Notes: a model not told the origin generated them from the letters alone. Shown: positions 22,475-31,443, numbered from the stretch's first letter. The stretch: 33,874 nt of DNA from an uncultured Anaerolineaceae bacterium (GCA_937967805.1 CALBTC010000432.1:1-33874), one strand, 5' to 3'. A program made the numbers and translations.

Positions 22475-25210
22475 ATGGAACAGAAATCCTGGCACACAAT
22501 AGCATCTGATGAACTATTTCAAACCTTAAATGTAGATTTTGAATCCGGGCTCAGCGAGCCGGAAGCCGCTGCTAGAAAGACACAATACGGGCCCAATGAA
22601 CTGACGGAAAGCGGTGGTGTGTCCCCGATTCGGCTGTTGGTGGCCCAGTTTACCAACACGATGGTGCTTATTCTCATTGCCGCCGCGCTTGTTTCTGGGT
22701 TTCTGGGCAAAGTGACGGAAACGGCCGCAATCGCCGCCATCGTCATTTTGTTTGCCCTGCTGGGGTTCTTCCAGGAATACCGGGCCGAACAGGCGATGGC
22801 TGCCCTGAAGCGGCTGGCGGTGCCGCTGGTGCGCGTGCGTCGCGGCGGGCAGCTGAAGGAACTTTCGGCCAAGGAACTGGTGCCGGGCGACGTGGTGCTG
22901 CTGGAAGCCGGCAACGCCATCCCTGCCGATTTGCGCCTGGTAGAGAGCGTCAATTTGCGCATTCAGGAAGCGGCCCTAACCGGCGAATCGGAGCCGGTGG
23001 AAAAGCAGGATGAGCCGCTGCCGCGGGAAGATGTGGCTTTAGGCGACCGAGTTAATATGGCGTATATGGGCACCGTTGTGACCTATGGGCGGGGAACGGC
23101 CGTTGTCACCGGCACCGGCATGAATACAGAATTGGGCAAGATTGCCACCCTGCTGCAAAGCGTGGAATCTGGCCTGACGCCGCTGCAGCAGCGACTGGAC
23201 CAGGTGGGCAAGCAGTTGGCCATCGGCGGCGTCATTGTGGCCATTTTGGTGATGCTCATTGGCCTGCTGCGCGGCGAAACGGTAGAGGAGATGTTCTTGA
23301 CGGCCGTTTCCGTCGCCGTCGCCGTCGTGCCGGAAGGTCTGCCCGCCGTGGTCACCGTCACCCTGGCCCTGGGGGCTCAGCGAATGCTGCGCCGCCGCGC
23401 CCTCATCCGCAAGCTGCCCGCTGTAGAAACGCTGGGCTCCGTCACCACCATCTGCTCAGACAAAACCGGCACGCTCACCGAAAACCGCATGACCGTCACC
23501 GTCATCGACGTGGCCGGCCACTTTTTAGAGCTGCAAGGCACCGCCCGGCATCCGGCTTCCTCGCTGCGGCTGCCGGAAACCGGAGTGGACTTTTTAACCA
23601 ACCAGCCGCCGGAAATTGGTCTGGCGCTGGCCGCCGGCGCGCTGTGCAACGACGCCTCCTTGCGCCCCGACCCCGAAACAGGCCGCTTTTTGGCCCTGGG
23701 CGATCCCACCGAAGGGGCGCTGCTGGTGGCTGCTTCACAGGTGAAGATGCGCAAAAGCGAGCTGGAAACCATCGTGCCGCGCGTGGCCGAACTGCCTTTT
23801 GATGCTGACCGCAAGCGCATGACCACGGTGCATCGCCTGCCGGAGGATTTGACCCAACTGCCGGCGGCGCTGCGCGGCCTGGCCGACGCGCCCACCCCTT
23901 TTGTCTCCTTTACCAAGGGGGCGGTGGATGGGCTACTGCCGCTCTGCCCGCAAATCTGGCTGAACGGGACGGCCGTTCCTCTGGACGACCAATGGCTGGC
24001 CCGCATTGAAGCCGCCAATACGGAAATGGCCCAAAACGGTATGCGTGTGCTGGGGCTGGCAATGCATTGGCAGCCGGATGAAAAGCCGGAAGAAAACAAT
24101 CTCATTTTCATTGGCCTGACGGGGATGATTGATCCGCCGCGGCCGGAGGTGAAAGAGGCTGTGGCTACCTGCAAATCGGCCGGAATCCGCCCCATGATGA
24201 TCACCGGCGACCATCCTCTGACTGCCCGCTTCATTGCTCATGATTTAGGCATCACAGAAAACATGCGGGTAAAAACAGGACAGGACCTCAGCCAAATGTC
24301 GCCGGAGGAACTGGCAGAAGTAGTGAATGAGGTATCAGTTTATGCCAGGGTCACACCGGAGCACAAGCTGCGCATTGTGGAGGCGCTGCAAAATCAGGGG
24401 CAGGTGGTGGCCATGACCGGCGACGGCGTCAACGATTCGCCCGCACTGCGTAAAGCCGACATCGGCATTGCTATGGGCATCACCGGTACAGACGTGTCTA
24501 AAGAGGCGTCGGAAATGGTACTGCTGGACGACAATTTTGCCACCATCGTTTCTTCAGTGGAGGAGGGGCGATCTATCTATGACAATATTCGCCGCTTCGT
24601 CAAGTTCTCAATTGCCGGTAACGTGGGCAAGGTGTTGGTGATGCTGCTGGCGCCGTTTGTGGGCATCAACGTGGCGCTGCTGCCGCTGCAGCTGCTCTGG
24701 CTCAATTTGCTCACCGACGGCCTGCTGGGGTTGGGTCTGGGCGTGGAACCGGCCGAACCCAACACCATGAAACGGCCGCCGCGCAGCCCGCAAGAAAGTT
24801 TGTTTAGCGGCGGGCTCACCCGGCACGTGATCTGGGTGGGTTTGGTCATAGGCTTGGTAGCCCTGAGCGTGGGGGTCTGGTATCACAACCCGGCGAATCC
24901 GGCCAACACCCGCTGGCAAACGATGATCTTTACAGCGCTGGCGTTTATGCAGATGGGCCAGGCGCTGGCGTCTCGCTCCACGCAAGAATCGATCCTCACG
25001 TTAGGATTGGGGACGAATCGGGTATTGTTGGGGCTGGTGATGGTAACGGCCGTTCTCCAGCTCCTCGTCATTTACACCCCGGCCCTGGACCAATTCTTCC
25101 AGGTGACGCCGCTAAGCGCGCTGGAACTGCTGTTTTGCGTGGGGCTGGGATTGGCAGTGCTGCTGCTGATTGAGTTGGAAAAGGCGTGGCTGCGCCGCCG
25201 GGAGGTGTGA
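22475..25210 (+). CDS. P2-type (calcium-like) cation-transporting ATPase
   Basis: Membrane cation pump, 911 aa, complete. GAGGAG four bases before ATG. Domains: N-terminal cation ATPase domain (1-75), actuator with TGES at 169-172, phosphorylation motif DKTGT at 329-333, nucleotide domain, and MTGDGVNDSPAL hinge. The ion-site residues match SERCA site II: PEGLP at 286-290 in M4, Asn744 and Asp748 in M6 (WLNLLTDG). In M5 the segment GNVGK has Asn716 and Lys719 where SERCA has Asn768 and Glu771, so site I appears disabled and a single Ca2+ per ATP is likely, with the lysine as built-in counter-charge. Transport of Ca2+ is inferred; Mn2+ or another cation is possible. The AI-2E family gene overlaps by one base. 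Confidence 0.92.
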   Translation: MEQKSWHTIASDELFQTLNVDFESGLSEPEAAARKTQYGPNELTESGGVSPIRLLVAQFTNTMVLILIAAALVSGFLGKVTETAAIAAIVILFALLGFFQEYRAEQAMAALKRLAVPLVRVRRGGQLKELSAKELVPGDVVLLEAGNAIPADLRLVESVNLRIQEAALTGESEPVEKQDEPLPREDVALGDRVNMAYMGTVVTYGRGTAVVTGTGMNTELGKIATLLQSVESGLTPLQQRLDQVGKQLAIGGVIVAILVMLIGLLRGETVEEMFLTAVSVAVAVVPEGLPAVVTVTLALGAQRMLRRRALIRKLPAVETLGSVTTICSDKTGTLTENRMTVTVIDVAGHFLELQGTARHPASSLRLPETGVDFLTNQPPEIGLALAAGALCNDASLRPDPETGRFLALGDPTEGALLVAASQVKMRKSELETIVPRVAELPFDADRKRMTTVHRLPEDLTQLPAALRGLADAPTPFVSFTKGAVDGLLPLCPQIWLNGTAVPLDDQWLARIEAANTEMAQNGMRVLGLAMHWQPDEKPEENNLIFIGLTGMIDPPRPEVKEAVATCKSAGIRPMMITGDHPLTARFIAHDLGITENMRVKTGQDLSQMSPEELAEVVNEVSVYARVTPEHKLRIVEALQNQGQVVAMTGDGVNDSPALRKADIGIAMGITGTDVSKEASEMVLLDDNFATIVSSVEEGRSIYDNIRRFVKFSIAGNVGKVLVMLLAPFVGINVALLPLQLLWLNLLTDGLLGLGLGVEPAEPNTMKRPPRSPQESLFSGGLTRHVIWVGLVIGLVALSVGVWYHNPANPANTRWQTMIFTALAFMQMGQALASRSTQESILTLGLGTNRVLLGLVMVTAVLQLLVIYTPALDQFFQVTPLSALELLFCVGLGLAVLLLIELEKAWLRRREV

Positions 25211-26352
25211 TGGCCCTTTCAACCAAAAACGTTTTTCTGCTCCTGGCGGGCCTGGCAGGACTGGCCCTGCTGGCCTGGCTGCTGATCGCTTTGCAGCCTC
25301 TGCTGGTGGCCCTGACCATCTCGGCGCTAACAGCGTACTTGCTGAATCCGCCGGTGGCGAGATTGGCATACCGGTTGAAAAACAACCGGCCGCTGGCCGC
25401 CGCATTGATCTACCTGGCGATGCTGGCCCTGTTTACCGGGCTGTTTGTGCTGTTGGGGGCTTTGGCGCTGGACCAATGGCCACGCATCCAGCAGGAGCTG
25501 AGCGACGCGCTGGCAGTGATGCAGGGGTGGTTGTCACGACCGTTTCCCATCTTTGGTTTTCAGATTAATCCCACCACCGTCTTGGAAAGCTTAAACACCG
25601 CCTGGAGCAATGCCCTGTCTACCCTGACCATTGGCGAGAATGGCGTTTTGGCCGGTCTGACGCAGAATTTGCTTTGGACGCTGGTGGTGCTGGTCAGCTT
25701 CTTTTACTTTTTGAAGGACGGGCCGCGCATTCAGCCGTGGTTGATTGACCATCTACCGCCCGATTTTCGCCCAGATGCGCGCCAATTGCTGCAAGAAATC
25801 GATGCCGTATGGAGCGTCTTTTTGCGGGTGCAGCTTTTTATCTTTGCCGTGCTGGCCGTGCTCATTATCAGCAGCACCACGCTGATCATCTGGCTGTTTC
25901 GCCAGGGTTGGCTGCCACTGTCGCCGATTGGCCTGGCCCTGCTGCTGGTGGGCGTTTACGCCGCCATCCAGCAGGTAGACAACCTGTGGCTGCGGCCGCA
26001 GCTGATGGGGCACGCCCTCAAGCTGCATCCGGGGGTTATTTTTGTGGGTTTGATTGCCGGTCTGGCGCTGGGCGGCCTGCTGGGCGCGCTGTTGGTGGTA
26101 CCGCTTTTGGCCACGGTGAAGGTCTTAAGCCGCTTTGTTTTCACCCGACTGGGATTTACTGAAGCTGAAGCAAATACACAGACGCCGGAGCCAGCACTAT
26201 CTGAACCGGCTTTACCGAGCCCGTCGCCAGAAGAAGAGCCGGACGCCTCGACCGCAGAAAATAGAAATGACGCTCGGGGCTCGAAAGACGATCAAACGCA
26301 AAATGGTTTTGATCACTCGGTAAAAGAGCAGGACAACTTAACTGATTTTTAG
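25210..26352 (+). CDS. AI-2E family membrane permease
   Basis: Membrane protein of the AI-2E (PerM/TqsA) family, 380 aa. The ATG 25210 overlaps the ATPase stop (TGATG), with GGAGG at 25201-25205 inside the ATPase end; an earlier in-frame start is excluded by this. Features: N-terminal pair of hydrophobic segments (FLLLAGLAGLALLAWLLIAL), the extracytoplasmic helical part, VVLVSFFYFLKDGPRI and the C-terminal QQVDNLWLRPQLMG and GLALGGLLGALLVVPLLA blocks. The C-terminal 60 residues (from about TEAEANTQTPEP) are acidic, Pro- and Ser-rich and unstructured. Family members export small molecules or work as ion antiporters; co-translation with a cation pump favours an ion-related role (inferred). Confidence 0.88.
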   Translation: MALSTKNVFLLLAGLAGLALLAWLLIALQPLLVALTISALTAYLLNPPVARLAYRLKNNRPLAAALIYLAMLALFTGLFVLLGALALDQWPRIQQELSDALAVMQGWLSRPFPIFGFQINPTTVLESLNTAWSNALSTLTIGENGVLAGLTQNLLWTLVVLVSFFYFLKDGPRIQPWLIDHLPPDFRPDARQLLQEIDAVWSVFLRVQLFIFAVLAVLIISSTTLIIWLFRQGWLPLSPIGLALLLVGVYAAIQQVDNLWLRPQLMGHALKLHPGVIFVGLIAGLALGGLLGALLVVPLLATVKVLSRFVFTRLGFTEAEANTQTPEPALSEPALPSPSPEEEPDASTAENRNDARGSKDDQTQNGFDHSVKEQDNLTDF

Positions 26353-26476
26353 CAGGATCGTTCTGGCGCCGGGCCTGATCCTCATGTGATGATGGACTTC
26401 GGTTATGGCGTTTTTTTTGTTGTTGATCGGCTTATAAGGCATCTCGCTTCAGAGCTGAAAAGGTAATTTTGGGGTA

Positions 26477-27463
26477 ATGCGAATTCTGTATTTTGATGAC
26501 AGCGGCCGGGTGCAAATCTTGACAGAAATGCCGCCTGGCTGGCGCAAAGATTCCTTGCAAAAGTCGGAACTTTTGTGGATTGATTTGAGCCAGGTGGAAG
26601 ATACGGCCGTTATCGAGCAATTCCTTAACCAGCAGTTTGGCTTTCATCCACTGGCGATTGACGATGCACTCCACGAAAAACATTTGCCCAAGGTAGATGA
26701 TTGGGAGACCTACCTGTATATCGCCCTGCAAGATTTGACCTATAACGCCGCGTCGGCCACGATGGCCATGCCGGAGCTGGATTTATTTTTGGGCAAGCAA
26801 TATTTGGTGACGTATCATCCAGAGCGGGTAACGGCGGTTGACCGGGTATGGCAGCTTTGCCAGCGCAACAATCGCTGGCTGCAGCACGGGGCGGACCATC
26901 TGGTGTACCGGCTGATTGATGAGGTTGTGAATAATTATACGGCCGTTCTCGACCAGCTAGAAAGCCACATCATGCAGCTAGAACATCAGATATTTACCCA
27001 GCCTTCCGCTTCCCTGCTGGAAAGCATGACCCATTACAAGCGCAACGTGCTGCAAATTCGGCGGGTGTTGGCGCCGCAGCGCGAGGTAGTCAATAAGCTG
27101 GCGCGAGATACGTTTCTCGTGGTGGGGGAGAAGGACCAGGTCTACTTTCGTGACGTGTACGACCACATGGTGCGGCTGACCAACGACAGTGACAGCGTGC
27201 GCGATTTGTTGACGGGAAATATGGAACTGTATCTGTCGGTAGTCAACAATCGGATGAACGACATCATGAAAACGCTCACGATCATCACCACGCTGTTTAT
27301 GCCCCTGACGTTTATCACCGGCTTTTTTGGCATGAACTTTTTCCAGGCGGTGCTGCCCTCCCAATTTTGGACGGGTCCGGTGATGCTAACACTGGCACTG
27401 GTGATTATGGTGCTGCTGCCGCTGGGAATGTTCACCTGGATGCGACGGCGGGCGTGGATGTAA
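26477..27463 (+). CDS. corA: CorA-family Mg2+/divalent cation transporter
   Basis: Pentameric channel for Mg2+ (also Co2+, Ni2+), 328 aa. The large cytoplasmic funnel domain occupies residues 1-265; the long stalk helix is followed by two membrane segments. The pore signature GMN is at 285-287 (FFGMNF). MPLTFITGFFGMNF and a basic C-terminus (WMRRRAWM) are typical. It is 124 bases after the AI-2E family gene and converges on the methyltransferase gene with 6 bases between stops. With the P-type ATPase it makes a divalent-cation transport cluster. No strong ribosome site is visible before ATG 26477. Confidence 0.94.
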   Translation: MRILYFDDSGRVQILTEMPPGWRKDSLQKSELLWIDLSQVEDTAVIEQFLNQQFGFHPLAIDDALHEKHLPKVDDWETYLYIALQDLTYNAASATMAMPELDLFLGKQYLVTYHPERVTAVDRVWQLCQRNNRWLQHGADHLVYRLIDEVVNNYTAVLDQLESHIMQLEHQIFTQPSASLLESMTHYKRNVLQIRRVLAPQREVVNKLARDTFLVVGEKDQVYFRDVYDHMVRLTNDSDSVRDLLTGNMELYLSVVNNRMNDIMKTLTIITTLFMPLTFITGFFGMNFFQAVLPSQFWTGPVMLTLALVIMVLLPLGMFTWMRRRAWM

Positions 27464-27469
27464 GTTTGA

Positions 27470-28114
27470 CTAATCTGCCGGTTTTTGGGCGAGCAGCCAG
27501 AGGTAGGGTATCTCTTCGTTGCCTTCTGTTTGGGTTTCAACGGCCGTTTCCAAAATCTCAAACCCCGTTTCCTGCACCATTTGTTTCAATGTTTCCGGAT
27601 CAAAGCAGCTAAAATACATCGGCACGCCTAACCACTCGCTCACAATCTCTTCAACCTCACCCGCTTCCGTGCTGATCAGGAAGTAGCCACCGCCGCGCAG
27701 CCACTGGTAAATGCGCTGGAGGATGGTGCCGTGCTCTGTTCGGGGCAGATGTTCCAGGGTATAGAAGGTGATCACCGCATCAAAAGAAGCCTCTGGAAAA
27801 GTTACCGAACCAACATCAGCCTGGAGAAAACGGCCAGAAGAAACCTTCTGACGCGCCAGCTCAATTTGCGCCTGAGAGATGTCGACGCCGGTTACCGCAT
27901 GGGTTTTGGCAATTTCCACATCGGCCGGGTCGCCGGAGCCGCAGCCCAGGTCCAATACGGCCGAACCTGGCCGTAATTTTGGCAACAGCTTCTTCAGCCA
28001 GCGCATTCGCGGCCAGGGAGCCTCACTTTCCAGCTCAGCGTAAGCCTGGGCCACCTGATCATACCCGTGGGCCACAACTTGCTTGGCATCACTTTTGTTA
28101 GACATTTCGTTCAT
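27470..28114 (-). CDS. Class I SAM-dependent methyltransferase
   Basis: 214-aa soluble methyltransferase. The SAM-binding motif I is VLDLGCGSGDP (DLGCGSG at 55-61), motif II VTGVDISQAQIELAR, and a motif near 110 reads FDAVITFYTLEHLPR. The ATG at 28114 has GAGGAGGT about ten bases upstream. Its target cannot be told: the pattern is that of general small-molecule methyltransferases of the UbiE/Methyltransf_11/25 type. A minus-strand TATAAT (28264-28269) could be its -10 box. It stands alone on the minus strand between convergent corA and the DUF5107-like gene. Confidence 0.9.
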   Translation of the reverse strand: MNEMSNKSDAKQVVAHGYDQVAQAYAELESEAPWPRMRWLKKLLPKLRPGSAVLDLGCGSGDPADVEIAKTHAVTGVDISQAQIELARQKVSSGRFLQADVGSVTFPEASFDAVITFYTLEHLPRTEHGTILQRIYQWLRGGGYFLISTEAGEVEEIVSEWLGVPMYFSCFDPETLKQMVQETGFEILETAVETQTEGNEEIPYLWLLAQKPAD

Positions 28115-28263
28115 GAGATGTTTACCTCCTCAAGCTGCGGCGGATCACGACGGATCACTTCAACTCCTGCACCGATGCCCAGGGTGAGACGGCCGTTGCT
28201 CAACCTATAGGCGGGTAAAATCGTTTGTCATGGTGCCACAGCCTGTACGTTTACGGCCCCGTA

Positions 28264-28269
28264 ATTATA
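28264..28269 (-). promoter_or_regulatory. Possible -10 box of the methyltransferase gene
   Basis: Perfect TATAAT on the minus strand about 150 bases before the methyltransferase ATG. No good -35 is found at 16-18 bases, so this is weak. Confidence 0.3.
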
Positions 28270-28323
28270 CGGCCCAAGACGTGCGTAACCAGATTTTTTC
28301 TCATACATCACGCTCAAGTTTGA

Positions 28324-29883
28324 TCATGGGGGAAATTGCAGCAGAACCTGATTTTGTTCATCCAGCAGTTGGATGCCGATTGGACCTTCGACACCAGCCG
28401 GCCCCTGCGGCAAGCGCGACACAGTTGAGCCGCTCATGGCTGGCCGTTCCCAAACCAAATCCAGCGGCTGCTCGGGCAGAAACGGGCCGGGCCAGCTGGC
28501 GGTGGGGATGCCGTCTACCAGCAAGGAGAGGGTGCCGGAGGTAACGGCCGTTACCTGCAACCCTATCTCCGCCCCGCCAGACGTCTCATCCAGCCGCAGC
28601 GCGCCAGATTCATTGGCCACGTCAATAGTACCCAGACTGCTGACGGGATACCAGCGCTCCGTCCACGTTTTGCTTTGCCCGGCGGCCAGCGGCACGTAGG
28701 TCCAGAAGTCGGGCGTCACGCCGCTGCTCCACATTTCCACGTAGACGCTGTCGTCGTTGGTCCACAGGCCGGAGCCGAGGTTGGCCGGGCCAAAATATTT
28801 GCTGCCGGGCATTTGTGCCTGGTCAAAAACGCGCACGATGCCCTGCTGCGCCGTGTGGTCATAAACGCCGGTGAACCCGGCATTGAGCGTGGGGGCAAAG
28901 AAGCCCAGGTAATGGTCCCAGGTGCCGTAGATGTTGAAGAAACGGCCGTTATGTTCCGGCCAGTTCATCCACTGCCCCGCTTCCGGCAGGTAGGTGGCCC
29001 CAGCGTCGCGGGAATGCACCTGCACCTGCGTGGCGGGCACGATGAATTCGGTCTGGTCGTTGGTTGTGTTGTCGCCGAGGGCGATCATGGCGTTGAGCCA
29101 GTATTGGTAATTGTGGGAAACGGCCGTGTTGTTCAGCACAAACGGGTCCAGCGTCATAAACGTGTGGTCGGCGTCCAGCGTAATCGTCACGCCCACCGTC
29201 ATCCCCGTTTTATCCTCCACGTCGCTCACGGTGATAGATACCGTGTCGCTCAGCACCTCCATTGTGTGATCCCAGGGACGGTACTCGTTCAGGCCGTGCT
29301 CATCGGTGGGGAAGGCCCACTCGATGCCGCCGCTGGCCAGCCACCAGCCGCGCCAGCCCCAGGCCGTCGGCTTCAGCACCGGATTGGCATACAGCAGTTG
29401 GCGGCCCGTCACCTTGTCCTGCCAGCGGTAAAGTCGCCCGCCCAGCGCCGGCAACACGGTCACCGCTACGTAGCTGTTGTGCAGCGTGACGGCATTAAAC
29501 GAGCGGTCAATCATCGGTTTTTGAAAAACACAGTCGTGGTTAATGCCGGGATAGGGGTAAGCAATGTGGTCCGAGGGTAACGTCACCAGGCAGTCGGGGT
29601 GGTCGTACTGGTACGAGGGAATTGTAATTGTGCCCTGCTCAATCCACGGTGCGCCCGGTTCTACCGGCGGCGGTGTAGGGGTGACGGGCGTCGGCGTCAC
29701 CGGCGGCTTCTGGTCCTGGCGCAGGATGAGGGGCAGATAAGCCACCGGTTCCGGCGTCCCCCCCACCTGCAAAGCCGCCGACCGCTCCGAGGGAGCTTGC
29801 GCCACCAGCAGCAAAAGCACAAATAAACTTAAACCAAGCACAAACGGGAATAATAATTGGGATTTGCCTCGCAAAGTAAACAT
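28324..29883 (-). CDS. Secreted DUF5107-like protein of mutarotase-like fold
   Basis: 519-aa exported protein. The ATG at 29883 is chosen: it has AGGAG eight bases upstream and opens with a signal peptide (FPFVLGLSLFVLLLLVAQA) after a short basic start; the longer frame upstream has no such context. After the signal come YLPLILR, a short motif common in exported Chloroflexota proteins, and a Thr-Pro linker (PVTPTPVTPTPPPVEPG). The large domain resembles DUF5107 with the blocks VTVLPALGGRLYRWQD, GGIEWAFPTDEHGLNEYRPWDHTMEV and CVFQKPMIDRSFNAVTLHN. Such domains have a beta-sandwich related to galactose mutarotase and are often fused to sugar-handling proteins. It is probably an extracellular carbohydrate-binding or processing protein; activity unknown. 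Confidence 0.75.
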   Translation of the reverse strand: MFTLRGKSQLLFPFVLGLSLFVLLLLVAQAPSERSAALQVGGTPEPVAYLPLILRQDQKPPVTPTPVTPTPPPVEPGAPWIEQGTITIPSYQYDHPDCLVTLPSDHIAYPYPGINHDCVFQKPMIDRSFNAVTLHNSYVAVTVLPALGGRLYRWQDKVTGRQLLYANPVLKPTAWGWRGWWLASGGIEWAFPTDEHGLNEYRPWDHTMEVLSDTVSITVSDVEDKTGMTVGVTITLDADHTFMTLDPFVLNNTAVSHNYQYWLNAMIALGDNTTNDQTEFIVPATQVQVHSRDAGATYLPEAGQWMNWPEHNGRFFNIYGTWDHYLGFFAPTLNAGFTGVYDHTAQQGIVRVFDQAQMPGSKYFGPANLGSGLWTNDDSVYVEMWSSGVTPDFWTYVPLAAGQSKTWTERWYPVSSLGTIDVANESGALRLDETSGGAEIGLQVTAVTSGTLSLLVDGIPTASWPGPFLPEQPLDLVWERPAMSGSTVSRLPQGPAGVEGPIGIQLLDEQNQVLLQFPP

Positions 29884-30076
29884 TTGACACACTCCTGTGT
29901 GTAGCACTCCTCCCTGTGTACACACCAAGATAACATATCCAGGTGGGCACACCTCATTCGGCCAACGAAGCACACCCCACAGTATCAACGCACCGCGTCA
30001 AAATGTCTATGAACAATCCGATAAATCAACGTCTGCCTCAGCAAAATTCATGCTGTTTATGAGCCACGGAAGGCCA

Positions 30077-30085
30077 TGCTATAAT
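30077..30085 (+). promoter_or_regulatory. Extended -10 promoter of the lipoprotein gene
   Basis: TGCTATAAT is a perfect TGn-TATAAT extended -10; -35 (TTATGA, 17 bases upstream) is weak. Transcription would begin near 30092, about 87 bases before the ATG. The 295-base gap 29884-30178 between divergent genes otherwise shows nothing recognisable. Confidence 0.55.
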
Positions 30086-30178
30086 TATGCAAAACGCCAC
30101 GTATTGAGGAAAACACATGGAAATATTCGCCGCCTAGTAGAGTGGAAGATCCCGACGCTTTGGCATGATAGGTCAGTT

Positions 30179-30862
30179 ATGATGAAAAATAGAGCTATAC
30201 ACCTGGGAATATTGTCAACAGCATTATTATTTTTACTGGCTGCCTGTTCCGTACCGGCGACGATGCAGCCTGAAACCCAAGAGATAATTGTCATCCGCGA
30301 TGAGCGCGATCTTCCCCAAGGGTGTAGTCCGCGTGAGGTAGCCCAACTCATGATGCGCCTTCTCAACGCGTTTAATAGTGGCGACCAGGAGCAGTTTATC
30401 CAGTTTTTCCCCTCCACCTTCCAATGGTACTCAGACGGATGGCGCACGGTTGCTGATGGAGTTGATATAGACCCCGACCATCTTTTTCTGTCCCGTCCCG
30501 GTAACCGCGAAGACCTCCCCAACTACCTTGCCGAACGACACCAACAGGGCGATCATCTGCAACTGATCATGGCCAATGTTGCTGAAGATGGCCAACGCCG
30601 TGCCCTGGTTAACTTTCGGTTTATGCGAGAGGCAGATGATGTAGAACCGGGGGTTGGGGGCAATAAGCGGTACGTCCATGGGGTAGCCGTCATCATCTGC
30701 GAGAACCAGACATTTTTTAGTTTGAGTATGGGAATAGCGCCGCCTGACATTCAAGAATCCGACCTGGCTCGAACGTTGTGTCCGGAGCCGCCTGCTGGCG
30801 CGCCGGAGAATGCAGCCTTTGTTTGCTCCGAGGCGATATTTGTGCCTGAGGAAGGAGAGTAG
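30179..30862 (+). CDS. Putative lipoprotein with NTF2-like domain
   Basis: 227 aa. ATG 30179 starts a lipoprotein signal: basic start, hydrophobic core and lipobox LLAAC with Cys23. A longer frame from 29897 has no signal and crosses the promoter. The mature part has the pattern of an NTF2/SnoaL-like fold (REVAQLMMRLLNAFNSGDQEQFIQFF, then FQWYSDG, later LVNFRF), a frequent extracytoplasmic module in Chloroflexota; function not known. Four cysteines remain in the mature chain. The stop is followed after seven bases by a second exported protein gene, so the two probably form an operon. Confidence 0.7.
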   Translation: MMKNRAIHLGILSTALLFLLAACSVPATMQPETQEIIVIRDERDLPQGCSPREVAQLMMRLLNAFNSGDQEQFIQFFPSTFQWYSDGWRTVADGVDIDPDHLFLSRPGNREDLPNYLAERHQQGDHLQLIMANVAEDGQRRALVNFRFMREADDVEPGVGGNKRYVHGVAVIICENQTFFSLSMGIAPPDIQESDLARTLCPEPPAGAPENAAFVCSEAIFVPEEGE

Positions 30863-30869
30863 AAACGCG

Positions 30870-31085
30870 ATGAGAAAGACCGTGATTGCTCTGGTTGCAG
30901 GGCTGTTGGCCCTAGTTTGGCTAACGGCGGGCACTGCCCGGGCCAAAGGCATCACAACGGCAAGGATCACTATCAGCGGTCCCGAAATGACCAGAACCCT
31001 GGCTCCAGCGCGTCTTGGGATAACGCGAAACCTCAATGGCCGTGGCACGGCGTCCCCGCCGCGCCGCCTTCTTTGCTATTGTTGA
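30870..31085 (+). pseudogene. Truncated exported protein
   Basis: 71 codons, ATG 30870 with AAGGAGAG upstream and only 7 bases after the lipoprotein stop. A clear signal peptide (VIALVAGLLALVWLTAGTARA) is followed by ITTARITISGPEMTRTLAPARLGI, which looks like the beginning of a secreted-domain family. The rest of the frame (from about 31010) has unrelated, Arg/Pro-rich composition and ends at 31085, just before the repeat element at 31111. The gene was probably cut by insertion or deletion. Alternatively it is a small secreted peptide. Confidence 0.55.
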
Positions 31086-31110
31086 ATTCAGGCAAAACAC
31101 GCAACCCTCA

Positions 31111-31209
31111 CTTGTCATTCCGAGCCGCTTTTTGGCGAGAAATCTTTCAACTTCACCCCCTAAGAGCCTACCACGTTCAAAGATTTCTCCCTTTGGTCGA
31201 AATGACAAG
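31111..31209. repeat. Dispersed inverted-repeat element, copy 2
   Basis: CTTGTCATT (31111-31119) and AATGACAAG (31201-31209) bound about 100 bases with inner arms GAGAAATCTTT and AAAGATTTCTC (31137-31147, 31179-31189). It corresponds to the element at 21024-21123 in the opposite orientation. It contains no ORF and lies next to a truncated gene. Confidence 0.8.
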
Positions 31210-31220
31210 GCCAGGGTGTT

Positions 31221-31433
31221 TTGCTGCGCTGCTTACTTTGTTGGTGTGAGGACGGCCGTTTCCCCAACCCATCCCCAGCACACAAAAGAAATTTACAGAA
31301 CAACAACATCTTAAGCGAGGCAATCTATCATGTCTTTGCTCCCATTGAAGCCTCTGCTTTTACGCCAGAAGAATGGCAAGAAGACAAATCGCTCCTGGTT
31401 GATTATGCGAAAAACGGGGTTTTGATTACCTGA
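31221..31433 (+). pseudogene. Gene remnant with conserved-looking C-terminus
   Basis: Open frame without ATG (only a TTG at 31221). The last 40 codons, 31311-31430, read like a real protein: LSEAIYHVFAPIEASAF then TPEEWQEDKSLLVDYAKNGVLIT. There is no family I can name. It lies between copy 2 of the dispersed element and the hairpin 31444-31471, so the 31086-31477 gap seems to hold debris of one or two former genes and mobile repeats. Confidence 0.3.
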
Positions 31434-31443
31434 CCGCCTTATG

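Noticed and set aside
23377..24234. 285-codon minus-strand frame opposite the P-type ATPase
   Set aside because: Antisense to the conserved nucleotide domain; Ser/Arg-rich shadow composition.
26354..26384. AGGATC...GATCCT inverted repeat after the AI-2E gene as terminator
   Set aside because: Short arms, and the T-run follows about 25 bases later, too far for a normal intrinsic terminator.
28675..29580. 301-codon plus-strand frame opposite the DUF5107-like gene
   Set aside because: His/Val/Gly-rich shadow of a conserved secreted protein; no start signals.
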